Shown piece after piece: positions 35,613-47,239 of a DNA stretch of 64,000 bases (the first letter of the stretch is position 1; each line of letters opens with the position of its first letter). Source of the DNA: Solanum dulcamara (taxonomy: Eukaryota; Streptophyta; Magnoliopsida; Solanales; Solanaceae). Below the pieces are notes generated by a model, which worked only from the letters and a program-made list of their open reading frames with translations, ran no database searches and had not been told where the DNA came from. The position numbers and the translations under genes were made by a program. The stretch is taken from contig NC_077238.1 of the NCBI RefSeq assembly GCF_947179165.1, forward strand, positions 44,529,793-44,593,792, read 5' to 3'.

Positions 35613-36776
35613 TTATAATACACATACTTATGTACTAATGTTTTGTAATTTATCTTATGTTACATGTCTTTGTTCATTTTCTCACATAGTACCTAGTTCA
35701 CATGCTCACATATTACATGGTTTTACAACTTACTTTCATACAAATCATAGCATAATTTACTAGTGCCGTATTCCTCTTGTGTGCATTATTCATATACTAA
35801 AAAACTTTCTTGGGAATTATTTTTCGTATATTAAGTAATCCTTTGTCCCCCTTGCTTATGTTCCTTTATGTGACTTATTTTTCCATATGTTATATGTCCT
35901 CATTGTGTTGTTTACTTAAGTATTAAGGATATTGTAATAAAGACCTCCATATCATGTTGAAGTTGGGATCTTACAAGGAAAATTTGACACATATATTAAT
36001 TTTAGAATATGCATACATGTAGATGGATGGCTAATAAATGTATCCTATCAAGATGTGAGCAACAAAAGTTAGAGTTTAACATTAGGAATTTTGCATTTTT
36101 ACAACCTTATGAGATTTTAGAACAAAATGTTGATCCCCCAACGCAGAGAATTGATCAAGAGGCCTAAGGTAGAACTACCTCTAGAGTCATATTTTGTGCA
36201 CACATTATATGCATGTCTATACAATAGTTATTAGGGAACTCATAACTTATTATAGCCATTGAGGGTAGTGCAGTCATAGAGTGGTTGTCACTTGAGTAAG
36301 TTCTAATGTCTACCCTTTCCCAATATATTAGAAAGTTCACAGCTAAGAAAATAATTTTTGTTAGAGTGTTGTGTAGGAGTTAAAGAGCTTAAAAAGGGAT
36401 TACTTGTGAATTGAAGAACTCTACAATGTACAAGAATCCAAAGTGTTCCAGGAATTGAATGAGATTCCACCATCACTTGTCTTCCTACCCAATTATAAGG
36501 TTCACATGCATCTATTCACTTGACTGTAAGATCACCCAACTATTTTTTAACGTCAGCTTATTTGATTATATGTGGACGAAATGAGCTTTACTTTTCATTC
36601 GATTATCTTGTATGTACAACTATTAAAATGTCATGTGAGGGTTGTAAGTGTGTATTTTGGTCAACTGGAATATTTTTTAGTACTCTTGGTTACAAAATAA
36701 ACTCTAATAACATTTTTAGAGAAATGCTAGTGTCAAAATTATTTTGAGCTACACCTCTCATTTGAGGATGAATGAT

Positions 36777-36791
36777 CCAAAGAGGGGATGA
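36777..36791 (+). other. Polypurine tract of element A
   Basis: CCAAAGAGGGGATGA lies directly before the 3' LTR start TGTAACACCC at 36792. Confidence 0.75.
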
Positions 36792-36974
36792 TGTAACACC
36801 CTATATATTTCAACATGTATATGACTAATTTAGTATTGATGAAAGTATTTAAACTCGAGATGTAAGGTGGTAATTAAGCTTAAATTTTAGAGTTGAGTGT
36901 TAAGCTTAAGTAAATGGATTAGGATTATGTAAATGAGTAAAATAAGTGAGGTGCTTGCTTGACTAAATAAGCTA

Positions 36975-37132
36975 GTAGGTGCATCAACTACTTTGACCTT
37001 TTAACCAATTTAATAATAGAAAGTAGTTGCATCACCTACCTAAGCTTAATAGATTTAATAAGGGGAAGTAGGTGCATCACCTAGTTTGACATTTGAGCAG
37101 CTTAAAAATGGTCAAGTAGGTGCATCACCTAC
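36975..37132 (+). promoter_or_regulatory. Four tandem palindromes (MYB-type) in LTR A
   Basis: GTAGGTG-NNN-CACCTAC or close variants lie at 36975-36991, 37023-37039, 37068-37084 and 37116-37132, spaced 45-48 bp. They sit just upstream of an AT-rich TATA-like stretch (about 37150). The truncated 5' LTR keeps one complete copy (2205-2221). The palindrome has the same arms and 3-bp spacer as in the B2 LTR. Confidence 0.75.
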
Positions 37133-38964
37133 TTAGGATTTTGTGGCCATAAATAATGAATATAGAAGGGGTAAAGTTCTCATATTATAGGTCATATTTA
37201 GTTCATTTATCTCTTCATTCTTAGATAGACAATTAATTTTAACTCCAACACTCTACCTTTTTCTATAAGCTTATCCTTTCTTGAAGAAACCTCATTTCCT
37301 GCTAAGGTAACTAGAAATATTATAGATTTAGCTTGATTCGTCCATGAAATATTAGGATTTCATGTTTTTCATGTTTAAAATATGGGGAAGACCTTTCCCC
37401 AAGTTGACTGCACAACTTTTCTGTGTTATTAAGAGAGTTTCCCCCTCCTAGTCGGTTTAAGTATGAAAATATATTTAAGCTCTTGAAAGAGTACAAGTTA
37501 AGAGAACAATTTCTAGAATTTGAGGTAAGTTACTACCCCAATTTTGTCCCTCTCTTTATGTGTTTGTTTGGATGGAGAAATTTACACAAATTATTTTTAA
37601 TAACTCACGAGAGGGTGATCAAAAGCCTTGAATTTAATATTTTCTTATTGTGCTGAATGATATTGGGGCTGTTTAGGAGCTGTATATATGCATGCTTATT
37701 GGGAACCAGTGGGTGACCTCATAGAATTATTGAATGGAGTTGTAATAAAATATAAAAGGAGGGTGTGATACAACACTTAATTGGGGGGTTATGGGAGCTT
37801 TCTCCCTATCATACTTTTGGTGAACTATTTTGTGTGTTATGAAGTGTATGAGTTTTGAGAAACTTATAAGAATATTCTTTAGTATAAAATATTATTAGAG
37901 GACAAAGGATGGAAAGAACACCCTTGATTTGATAAGTCACAGGTTGATATTTTGGTTACTGTTTGGTGGAGATCAAGTAACCTAAAATGGTTGATTAGCT
38001 ACTAATTATAGTTTTAACACTTATTTCACTCTATATAAACAAACCAAAGGATCTAAGGTTAAATCATTGTATATAATGAGTCATGCATAAATGTATGTAA
38101 GGCTATACAATTTCATATTCTTTGTCATGAAGCCCTATATTCTGTGTACCAACAAAGTGAGCTTTCTATGTGATCTAAATGGTAAATATATGGTGTGGTG
38201 GTATACAATCTCAAGTGTAGTTAATGATTATCCTTTTACTGTTCATGGTTTTGCAAATATGTCGAACAACTCATATGTGTTCATTATCCTATATTGATGT
38301 ATTTATACCTTTAAGTACTAGTATGACAAAAGTGCTCTAAACAGTAAGTTTCATGAGTTATCCTCTAAGTCTAATAAGGATTCATTAATTCAATAAGGTT
38401 ATACATCAAAAATCTTATGAGTGTTCATGTGGTTGATTTATATTTTGCTGATTATACATTTTATATGTGCTTGCATGGAATGTACACTTGTTCCCTAATT
38501 TGAATCTGACCACATGCTTCCTTAGATCACACATTGATGCACCTATTAATTTGACATGTTTAGATATTGTATAATCTTATACAGTCCTTACCTCTCCATT
38601 TTTACGCGCCCATTTGAAATGTCCAAATGTGTTTTAAAATAACCATGTGCTAACTAGAAGCACTTCCTCACTTGTTATCCACATTAATGACTCATTTTCT
38701 ACATGTCATAATGTACTTACTTTCCACACACCTTCATGGATCATTTGTATATATTCTTTGTGGCTAATGAAGTTTATTGAGTCATTTAAGTTTCTATCAT
38801 ATCGAGGTTACATTTTGCTTCCAATATCATTGTTGTTTCCTCAATTATTTAATTCACATAATTGTATCACTGTTATAATGTCCCAAATATTAAAAGAGTT
38901 ATGAACACCAAACGAATAATATCAAAGATTAAAGAGACAAAGTAAAGTCAATCTATAATTATAG

Positions 38965-39190
38965 GTGTCATATCAAGGGCTAAAAGCCTAGTATTAGTTG
39001 ATCTCGAAACAAAAACTTTATATTTGTGGGTGGAATCTTAGCGATTAGAATACCTAGCAAGGGACAATACCAATTCATATGTATAAGGGTGGTAGCCTAG
39101 GGGAGAAAACCTAGCATGGGTTGATCCCAATTTTGATATCTATGACGACAACATCCAGGGGTTAAAATTCCTAGCATGGGTCATCCTCCT
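38965..39190 (+). repeat. ~60-bp minisatellite in A 3' LTR
   Basis: This is the counterpart of 3670-3920, with degenerate units around CCTAGCATGGG and GATCCCAATT. Confidence 0.65.
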
Positions 39191-39877
39191 TCTACCACTA
39201 ATGAAATGGTCATTGTGTCATATTCGACAAAGTTTATATAAAAAAGAAGAGTAAAGTAAATCAAATAATGTAATGTACATGATTCCACAAGTATAAGCGA
39301 AGGTGACTCTTATCCTTTATCTTCACAAGATATTTCTACATTTGTACCTGATTTCACTTGAGATCTTGTTTCACATATGGTTACTTTATGCCTTACATAT
39401 TTAGTAAATTCTTTCGTACTAGCATCCCTAATGGGGGAAGGTGTATTTCATACTGTTGGTACATGTACTCAAGCTAATAGAATCTCTCCAATATAAGTAC
39501 CGAATAATCTGCAGCCTTTGTTGAGAACCATGTTTATTCGAGGCTTTGTCGATTCTTTTAAGATATATTTGATATTATATTATAGTTAAGGGAATGGAGG
39601 GTTCCTGTCCCAACCTAAGTTGAGTGTCTACATTTTAGAGGATTTGTTGACTAATGTCAAAGTAAAGGGCAATTGTGACTTAATTTCTAGTAATTAAGGC
39701 CTCATTGTCTAAATCATGTACATCTATTCTGGGTCTATCTAGTTGGACTTTATTAGAGTATCTTACCTATACTCATCAAAGATTAATAAATATTATAGTA
39801 GAATGTACAAAGTTGGTTCTCTCAAGCCTTTAGGTCCTTGAGTGCCTATCCATCACAATAGGACTTGGGGCGTGATA

Positions 39878-42204
39878 GGCAGCCTTATTGATCATATATA
39901 GGGACACCTCAATACTCATGGAATATGCCCAGCTAGTTGAGGACAATAAGAATAAGGATAAAGGGGAACACCATAGAAAGAAAGCTAAGTCTGTGGGTAA
40001 TAAACATAACCATTAAAAGAGTGGTAATGGTAATTGCTCTTTGTTTTACAAGAGAACTTAGGTTTAGACACCATCTGCAGTGTGTGCATCTGCGCCCAAC
40101 ACAAAGAATGATTAGAGGTCATAGAATAATCAAAATTCAAAGCACAAGTCCTCAGTCATAAGAGAGTGTGGCCCAAAGTCTTATGCGGGCACCACCTTAT
40201 GGTAAGTGTCGAAGGATCCATTTGGAAGAGTTTTATGAAGGAACTAATAGTTGTTACATGTGTAGGCCGATGGGTCACTTTTATTGAGAATGTTCAACGG
40301 AGAGACAGAGTGATGTGGTAACAGAGCCCAATCATCTTCGGTAGCACTGCCAAGGAGAAGTAATTTGAGAGGTACTAATTCAAGGAGAGGAAGAGGTTCA
40401 AACCATCTATAAGCTATGGCCATTACGCATGACCAAGAGAACTTTCTAGGTGTTGCCACTAGTACGCTTTGAGTCTTTTATCATTATGTTTACACATTAC
40501 TTGACCAATGTGATACCTTATCTTTTTTGGCTCCTTATATATCTAATAAGTTTGTAATTTTTCCAGAATGACTCTTAGAACCATTCAGTATTTCTACTCC
40601 TGTTGGTGAGTCTATTCTAGCTGAAGGAGTTTACCTAGATTGTATAGTCTCTATCTATCATAAATATTCTTTTGCAACCTTAGTTAAGTTAGACAGGGTT
40701 GGCTTTGATGTTATTCTTGGCATGGATTAACTTTATTCTTGTTATGCCTTATTCGATTGTAGAACCGGTATTGTTAAGTTCCTTTTTTTGAATGAACCAG
40801 TTATAAAGTTGAAGGGTAGTCCATCTTTGGGTAAGGGTTGATCCATTTCATACCTGAAGGCTAGAAAGTTAGTCTCCAAGGGGTGTATCTACCATATAAT
40901 CCGAGTTAGAGATGATAGTGTGGAGATAGCATCCCTCCATTTAGTTCTAGTGGTAAATAAGTTTCTGAAAGTCTTTCCTGAGAATTTACGTGGAGTCCCT
41001 CCTAATAAAGAGATAGACTTTGAAATAGATGTTCTTTCCAATACTCAGCCCATTTATATTCTTGCATATAGAATGTCTTTGGTAGAGTTAAAAGAGGTGA
41101 AATAGTAGTTGGAAGATCTTTTAGATAAGGGGTTCATTAGGCTGAGTGTCTCACCTTGGCACGTTCCTATACTATTCATGCAAAAGGAACATGGTTCCTT
41201 AAGGATTTGTATTGACGACCGTAAGTTGAACAAGGTTACCATAAAGAATAAGTATACTCTTTCGATAATCTATGACCTTTTCAACCAACTTTAGGGTTCC
41301 ACTTGTTTTTTCCAAGATAGGCCTCAGATTAGGTTATCATTAGTTGAAAGTGAGAAAAACTGATATCCCAAAGAAAGCTTTCAGAATTAGACATGGTCAC
41401 TATGAGTTCCTAGTCATTTTTTCGGGTTTGAGTAATGCTCTTGCAACATTTATGGACATTATGAATAAAGTGTTTAAGTAGTACTTAGATATATTTGTTA
41501 TCGTGTTTATTAATGGCATTCTGATCTATTCAAGGAATGAGGAGGAGAGTCCTAGTTATTATATGAGGTTTGTTGAAGGATTCTCAACCATATCATCGCT
41601 ATTGACCAAGTTGACTCATAAGAAGACTAAGTTTCAATTGTCCGATGCTTGTGAGAATAGTTTTCAAGAGGTGAAAATGAGGTTGACTACCGTAGGGAAT
41701 AAATGGTTTTGTAATTTATTATGATGCATCCATAGTTGGATTGGGTTATGTGTTGATGCAAAAAGACAAGATTATAGCTTATGCTTCTAAATAACTTAAG
41801 ATTCACTAGAGGAATTATCTAACTGGTGATGTAAAGTTGGAAGGGATAGTATTTGCTCACAAGATTTGGTTTCATTATCTTTATTTCATGCATGGACATG
41901 TGTTAATAGATCACTAAAGTCTACAATATGTATTTAGTTAGAGGGAGTTGAACCTGAGGTATAGGAGAAGACTTGAGCTTCTTAAGGACTACAATGAGCA
42001 TTTTCTACCTTCCACATAAAGCTAATATTTTTGTTGATTGTCGTAGAAGGTTATCAATGAGAAGTACCGCTCATATTGAGGAAGAATAGTAAGAATTGTC
42101 AAAGGAGGTGCATAGACTTGCACATTTAGGATTTTGTCTTGTGGAATCTGATGACAGAGGTATTTTTTTACAGAATAGGGTAGAGTTATCATTAGTTGTT
42201 GATG
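39878..42204 (+). pseudogene. Ty3/gypsy D: gag C-terminus to RNase H (decayed)
   Basis: Translated in shifting frames it shows a gag C-terminal stretch (EYAQLVEDNKNKDKGEHH), a zinc knuckle CYMCRPMGHFY-stop-EC (40252-40294), a protease C-terminal motif (GFDVILGMD, near 40700) and reverse transcriptase ([31 protein letters not shown], 41109-41240). The polymerase active site FIDD has become FING (41506-41517). RNase H and an integrase N-terminal linker follow in broken frames. It ends where solo LTR C was inserted, at 42204, and continues at 45446. Sequence to the left, including its 5' LTR, is missing; it abuts the A 3' LTR. Confidence 0.85.
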
Positions 42205-42819
42205 TGTCACGACCTGATTTCTCAGGTCATGATGACTCCAATTATGACCCATCAGTAGGCAAGCCGACCCATATTCCAGAATTATGAGTAATGGGTGTCA
42301 AGGTAGAAGACCCACAATTCAATCTATAAAATGAAAATAAATAATAGGAACATAAATGAAGGGACGGAAGGAAAACTAAATATATACAAATAAAGGAACC
42401 CTCCCAGAACCTGGAACTCAGAGTTGCATCAAGAAAATAAATGCAGAGTGTTGTATGAGTATAAAGATAACCGGTACCCAGTAGACATGCCGACTGAGCA
42501 AGATAAGCAAACATACACTAAAATGTGAGAAAATAACAACAACCGAAGATAGTGTAAGAAGTACATGTAGGTATGTACACGAGCATACTCAACACACAAA
42601 GTCAAAGAAACTAGCTATATCCATTGAGCTCCCATAAAACCTATAGGTACGCTTGTGCACAAGTCTAAGATAACAACCTGAATGGACCCCCATAAACCCG
42701 CCAGGAGCAAAGATAGTTGAAATAAAAAGAGTGGATCCGATAAAGTTCCAACAATGCCATCAATTTCTAGGGATTAAACCAAACCATCCTAAGAGCCTGA
42801 AACCTTAACCCAAAGTTGA

Positions 42820-43270
42820 TTGTAGATAAGGACTTAAACTGATGATTCATAAAAGGGTCAAGGACTCAAACTGAGATTTGAAGGTCACCACAGACTTTAA
42901 CCGGGTGACAGATAATCATGGATTTGAACCACATATAAGATAGACCATGGACTTGAACTGGGAACAATAGCTAAAGAGTTAAACCAAAGTGAGCAAGAAG
43001 CAATAGAATTAAAACGAGGCTGTATAAAGGTGGTAGGCTCAAACCACTTGCTCAATATTATTGAAACGAGGTTGTATAAAGGTGGTAGGCTCAAACCATG
43101 GCTAAGTAAAGAGGAACGGACTTAAACCAAGGCAATAATATAGAAGGTGGGATCGATACACGGGAGGAGCGACAGACTTGAACCATGGCTATAATACCAA
43201 GGCAGGGGCTTCAACCCTGCCCGGTGGAGTAAAATGGGGACTTGAACCACGAATAAAGGTGATTTGGTCC
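42820..43270 (-). repeat. ~30-bp minisatellite in minus-strand LTR C
   Basis: Repeated GGACTTGAACC, GGACTTAAACC and GGATTTGAACC blocks are spaced about 28-32 bp at first and less regularly later. They correspond to the 55-bp array of the plus copy (22860-23150). Confidence 0.6.
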
Positions 43271-44559
43271 AAATTAGGATTAACGAACAACCGACCATCA
43301 CAGGGAGTAATCCAAACCAAGCACTATTAATGAATTACTCAAGTTCAAACCATATCCTACCAGAATTATTGAAAACACTTCAAGAATCAAGAATCAAGCA
43401 ATACTAGACCAATAGGAGAATTGGGCATTATGGATGTAAGGTTACAAGGTTGTATTACTGCCTAGCTAAAGCTCATACTATCAGACTCAATCTGCTATAT
43501 CAGTCTACATAGAGCTAAGATGTCCAAAATGACGTTAGAGAAGTTTGAAGGCCCAACAACATCATAATCATGCAAGTCAAAGAGAATACTAGTCTAAGCC
43601 TTGACTAAGAAAAAACATGCTTCCAAATATATAACCAAAGGCACAACACACACAACAATGTATGGATCATTAATAATAATCAGAGACATTCTTAACAATC
43701 CTACAATACCTTGAAAAATAACACTTAGGGCATGAAATCTAGAAATTTAGCATTCTCGACAAAGAAACCACTCCAAACTCACACAATTCAGTATACAAAA
43801 ACCTAAACATGCTCGGTCTAAAGAGGAAAAAAACGTAGCCTACCTATAGGCTAACCACGCGTGCTCCAACTCACAGAATCTGAGCTTTCCCTTTCCAAAC
43901 AGCCTTGGAACACTTCCATGTTGTCAAAAATAAAATCACAATGTTGTTACGGTCGTTTAGACACTAAATTCACAATTTTTAGAGACGGACCAATTTTGGG
44001 GTTTAAAACTGGCAATGTGGAACCAGCATTTGGAATTCCGGAATTGACCCAAAAAATTAGTCCAAAACAGCATCCCAAGCTCAAATATCAAATTGACACA
44101 TAGTTCGGGGTTGGAAAATAACACAAATCGATCATGCAATCAAATTCCCACAATACAATCTAAAGGGAACAACTAAGGAAGCATATAAAAGCAGCAATTT
44201 ATAAAAAACTAAAACCCCTACGACCAAAACCAAGGACATTACAATGTTCTTTGCAGAAAATCTCACAATTTAACATCAAGAATCACTAAAAACGGAGCTA
44301 AAATGGCCAAGATACAATTCTCAAAAAATTAATAATTCCAACTCAAAAAATGATAATGGCAACAGCTAAGCTAGTGAATTTACCTCACATAAAGCTCCTT
44401 AAAAAGTTTCCGAGCTCACCAATGGATTCCCTTGAATTTAGACCTTTAGATCACCAAATTTGTTTAAGAATCGGAGGATAAATTAAAGTTTGAAGAAGTG
44501 CAATGTAGCTGAGTTCGTCCTTGGTCTCTTAATAAAAGACCAAAGTTTTGGACTTTGTG

Positions 44560-44745
44560 AACACGACCTAAATGGCCCAAGAACACGAAGGCCAGGAAGG
44601 TTGGCATTCGTGAACATGGAAATAGTCCCACAAAATGGTGGCAAAAGGAACAAACCTCCGTGAATACGGCCAAGGCCCCATAAAGGTAAAGAGAAATTTC
44701 CTGGACCTCCGTGAATGCGGCCAAGGGCCCGTGATCATGGAGAAA
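44560..44745 (-). repeat. GC-rich palindromic blocks in minus-strand LTR C
   Basis: CCTCCGTGAATACGGCC, CCTCCGTGAATGCGGCC and GGGCCCGTGATCATGG are counterparts of 21395-21640 in the other C copy. Confidence 0.6.
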
Positions 44746-45445
44746 AAAATTGGCTGCACCAGATATCAGCTGAAATGCTGATTTTCAGCAAGTTCAAATA
44801 TTCTGTTGGGGTTCTCAGTATTCATTTGAAATTCCCTGCATTCAAATGAGATATGGTACCCCACCAAATTCAACATTCCATACTCAATGGCATAGTAAAA
44901 ATTTCAATATGAGGTCATTATGATAGAAAGTGGGTTCCACATCCAAGTGCCATTTTGAGTCAAATTATGCAACAGCCGTCGAGATTAGATCGAAAGCCTA
45001 TGAAAGTGAATGAAGGATCATTTTAGACCAAACTCGACATTCCAAAACTAACTGTGCTGTCAGAATTTTCATCGAAGTGCATTTTCCAAGAATTTTGACC
45101 AAAGTCAACTATGGGCCAAATTTAAAAGGCAAAAGCATCAAATAGTCCCAAACTCATACCAATTGCCTCGGTACTCATGCCGACCATGATACTAGCCTAA
45201 TTTTGCTATTCCAGAGTTAAGGAAACCATCAGACTTCTATTTTGAAGTCATTTTCCTAAAGTTATGACCGAACTCAACTTTTAAGTTATAAAAGCTCCAA
45301 AATAGGGAAACAGGCTTAAAACCCAAATGAAAAATAAGGCGACTGAACAGTCAGTGCCAGCAAGTATAACTTGCATTCACTACAGGGATTCTCTAAATGA
45401 TGGAATAAATTCTTTATTTCAAAAATGACCTGGAGGATCATTACA

Positions 45446-45812
45446 TGATGTGAAGTAAAAGCAAGATCAAGATCCTATTCTCTTCCAATTTTTAAAAAAT
45501 GTTCATAAGAAGAAAGTTATGGATTTTTCTAAATGGGGAGATAGGGTGTTGAGGTATCAAGGTAGATTGTGTGTACCAAGTATTGACAGCCTTCGAGATA
45601 GAATAATGGTCGAGGCCCATAGCTCTTGATGTTCAATTCATCTAGGTTTTACAAATATGTACATGATTTGTGAGAAGTCTATTGGTGGAATAGAATGAAG
45701 AGAAATATAGCATAGTTTGTGTCCAAGCTTCCAAATTACCAACAAGTCAATGTTGAGCATCTAAGGCCTTGTGGTGTATCCCAAAATATAGAGTTACAAG
45801 AATGGAATTTTC
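45446..45812 (+). pseudogene. Ty3/gypsy D: integrase N-terminal fragment
   Basis: It continues D pol after the solo LTR. GDRVLRYQGRLCVP, IMVEAHSS, a decayed HHCC zinc-binding region (LPNYQQVN where CxxCQQVK is usual) and VEHLRPCG lead towards EWNFQL, where similarity stops near 45812. The integrase core is absent. Confidence 0.8.
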
Positions 45813-45965
45813 AACTCAACTTATGCTCAAAATGTTAATTAAGAAACTTCTCAGACTCAACTCATGCTCAAACTCTTAGTCAACTAAAGGATGAAAATAA
45901 TCTTTCTTTAACTTAATCAATGCATAAATAATTAATACAAATATCAACTAGGACTCATGTGAATG
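45813..45965 (-). repeat. Probable end of F LTR, left of element E
   Basis: This stretch lies between the end of gypsy D pol and element E. It is inferred to be the U5 end of the minus-strand F 3' LTR, which resumes at 54014, because E carries a perfect target duplication. I see no direct motif proof. Confidence 0.35.
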
Positions 45966-47021
45966 TGTAAAACATCAAAATTTGGAAAGTCAAAAAATGG
46001 AGTTTAAAATGCAAATCTCGAAAAATGCTGCACCAAATGCCCTTCACGGGACCAGTTCATGAGATATAAACTTGACCACGGGCTGTAATGGGATTCAGGG
46101 TGGAACCTTGGAACTTGGGGAAATTGGGTAGAGGTATATGATATTGACTACGGCTCATGGTCCCTACCATGAACCATATACCCTTCTATAGAGTCGACCC
46201 CCCAAGACCCCTGAGCTAAAGTGAGAACCATGATAAGACCATTTTGTGGAGTCCTATATGGATAGTGGCGCCCTATGTGGTTAAAATCTCCCTCAAATCA
46301 GCCCACCTGTATCACCACGACCCATGGTAAGCTTCACTGGTCATGGTGGCCCTCCATCCATATGACCTCATGCAGTTAAGTTAAGTTGTATTTTGGACTT
46401 TTATTATTAATATTATAATATATCTAAATTTTTTAGTGAATTAATTCCTAGCCTATAACTAATTCCTTACACTCCTAAGTCCTAATTCTTCAAAATCATG
46501 CATCTTATGTTTATATTGAGTATGTCTTATTTTCCTTATTCATGCATACTTATTACATATTTAGTGCATTACATGTACTAACACATACTTTTTGCCAACA
46601 TTGTATCATAATATAGGGTCAGACAATCATCGCGCACCTCCCACTCCTGGCTACATTTATGGCTTACTTTCTTATAGTTGATGAATTCTCATGTTTTGAG
46701 GACAAAAATTTTACCTTTAATCATTCTTATGAATTTTATATGTTTTCATGGGTGAGATAGGAGATTTTTTTAGGCCCCATTTTAGTTTAGTAGAGGCATG
46801 TTGGATGTCATGGAGTCTATATTATCTCTTCTTTCGAGTTGAGGCTTAATTTCTTTTATTGAGACTATTCTTGTTGACAATTTATTTTCTCTTCTATGCT
46901 TAAGTATTATTGCTTTAATTACAATATCTATGCTCATGAATGATATGCCAAGAGGCTTGGTTGGAGTCCTTTATGATTCTAATCACCGTGTCACACCTAG
47001 GGCCTAGCATAGGTCATGACA
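45966..47021 (+). repeat. 5' LTR of E, internally deleted
   Basis: It starts TGTAAAACATC and ends GGTCATGACA (1056 bp). It lacks about 1 kb present in the 3' LTR (roughly 52508-53505). Both sides of that gap align with the 3' LTR. Confidence 0.9.
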
Positions 47022-47239
47022 AACTTGGTATTTGAGCACAAAATTCAAAGTGTCCTAGGGAATCTAAAATGACGCATCGAGTAGAGTCTTATTCATCAGT
47101 GTGAAGCATGTTACACCCATGAATAGGAGGCTATGAGGCATCTTAGAAAACAATTCACTTCTTTTATGATCTCATCATGAGATAGAGTTGAACTCTAAGG
47201 TTTCCTTCTCTCACAATTTCTCTTTGCTATTTCAGAAAT
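47022..47239 (+). other. E leader
   Basis: A non-coding leader between the 5' LTR and the gag ATG. It contains GAGTAGAGTCTTATTCATC, similar to the leaders of A, B1 and B2. Confidence 0.65.
47024..47038 (+). other. Degraded primer-binding site of E
   Basis: TTGGTATTTGAGCAC resembles TTGGTATCAGAGC with two changes, shortly after the 5' LTR end. Confidence 0.7.

Larger units (their letters stand above)
33495..36791 (+). mobile_element. Element A internal region, segment 3
   Basis: The A interior resumes after B2 and runs to the A 3' LTR. It is AT-rich with no gag-pol similarity in any frame. It holds a four-unit 234-bp tandem array (34681-35612). The last 40 bases (ACACCTCTCATTTGAGGATG, then a purine tract) have the form usual just upstream of gypsy 3' LTRs. 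With segments 1 and 2 the A interior totals about 4.3 kb, all non-coding. Confidence 0.7.
36792..39877 (+). repeat. 3' LTR of element A
   Basis: It starts TGTAACACCC after a polypurine tract and ends near 39877 (GGACTTGGGGCGTGATA). It aligns with 2160-4575. Contents: the palindrome array (36975-37132), a TATA-like AT-rich stretch, a decayed donor site (AAGGTAACT near 37302), a ~60-bp minisatellite (38965-39190) and a U5 region. The 3' boundary is uncertain by a few bases because the 5' LTR ends differently (GGGGCTACA). Confidence 0.82.
42200..45450 (-). mobile_element. Solo LTR, family C, with perfect TSD TGATG
   Basis: The LTR is 42205-45445 (3241 bp). On the minus strand it starts TGTAATGATCC at 45445 and ends GGTCGTGACA at 42205. 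TGATG is present at 42200-42204 and 45446-45450. Removing it and one TGATG rejoins gypsy D pol in frame (SLVVDV followed by lysine and QDQDPIL after one stop). No internal domain is present. Confidence 0.93.

Noticed and set aside
36520..36747. 75-codon ORF just before the A 3' LTR, at the place where gypsy integrase would end
   Set aside because: No integrase or chromodomain motif is visible and the region is AT-rich; not enough to call coding.
45813..45965. Continuation of gypsy D integrase up to element E
   Set aside because: No integrase core motif after 45812; composition and position fit better with the LTR of F.
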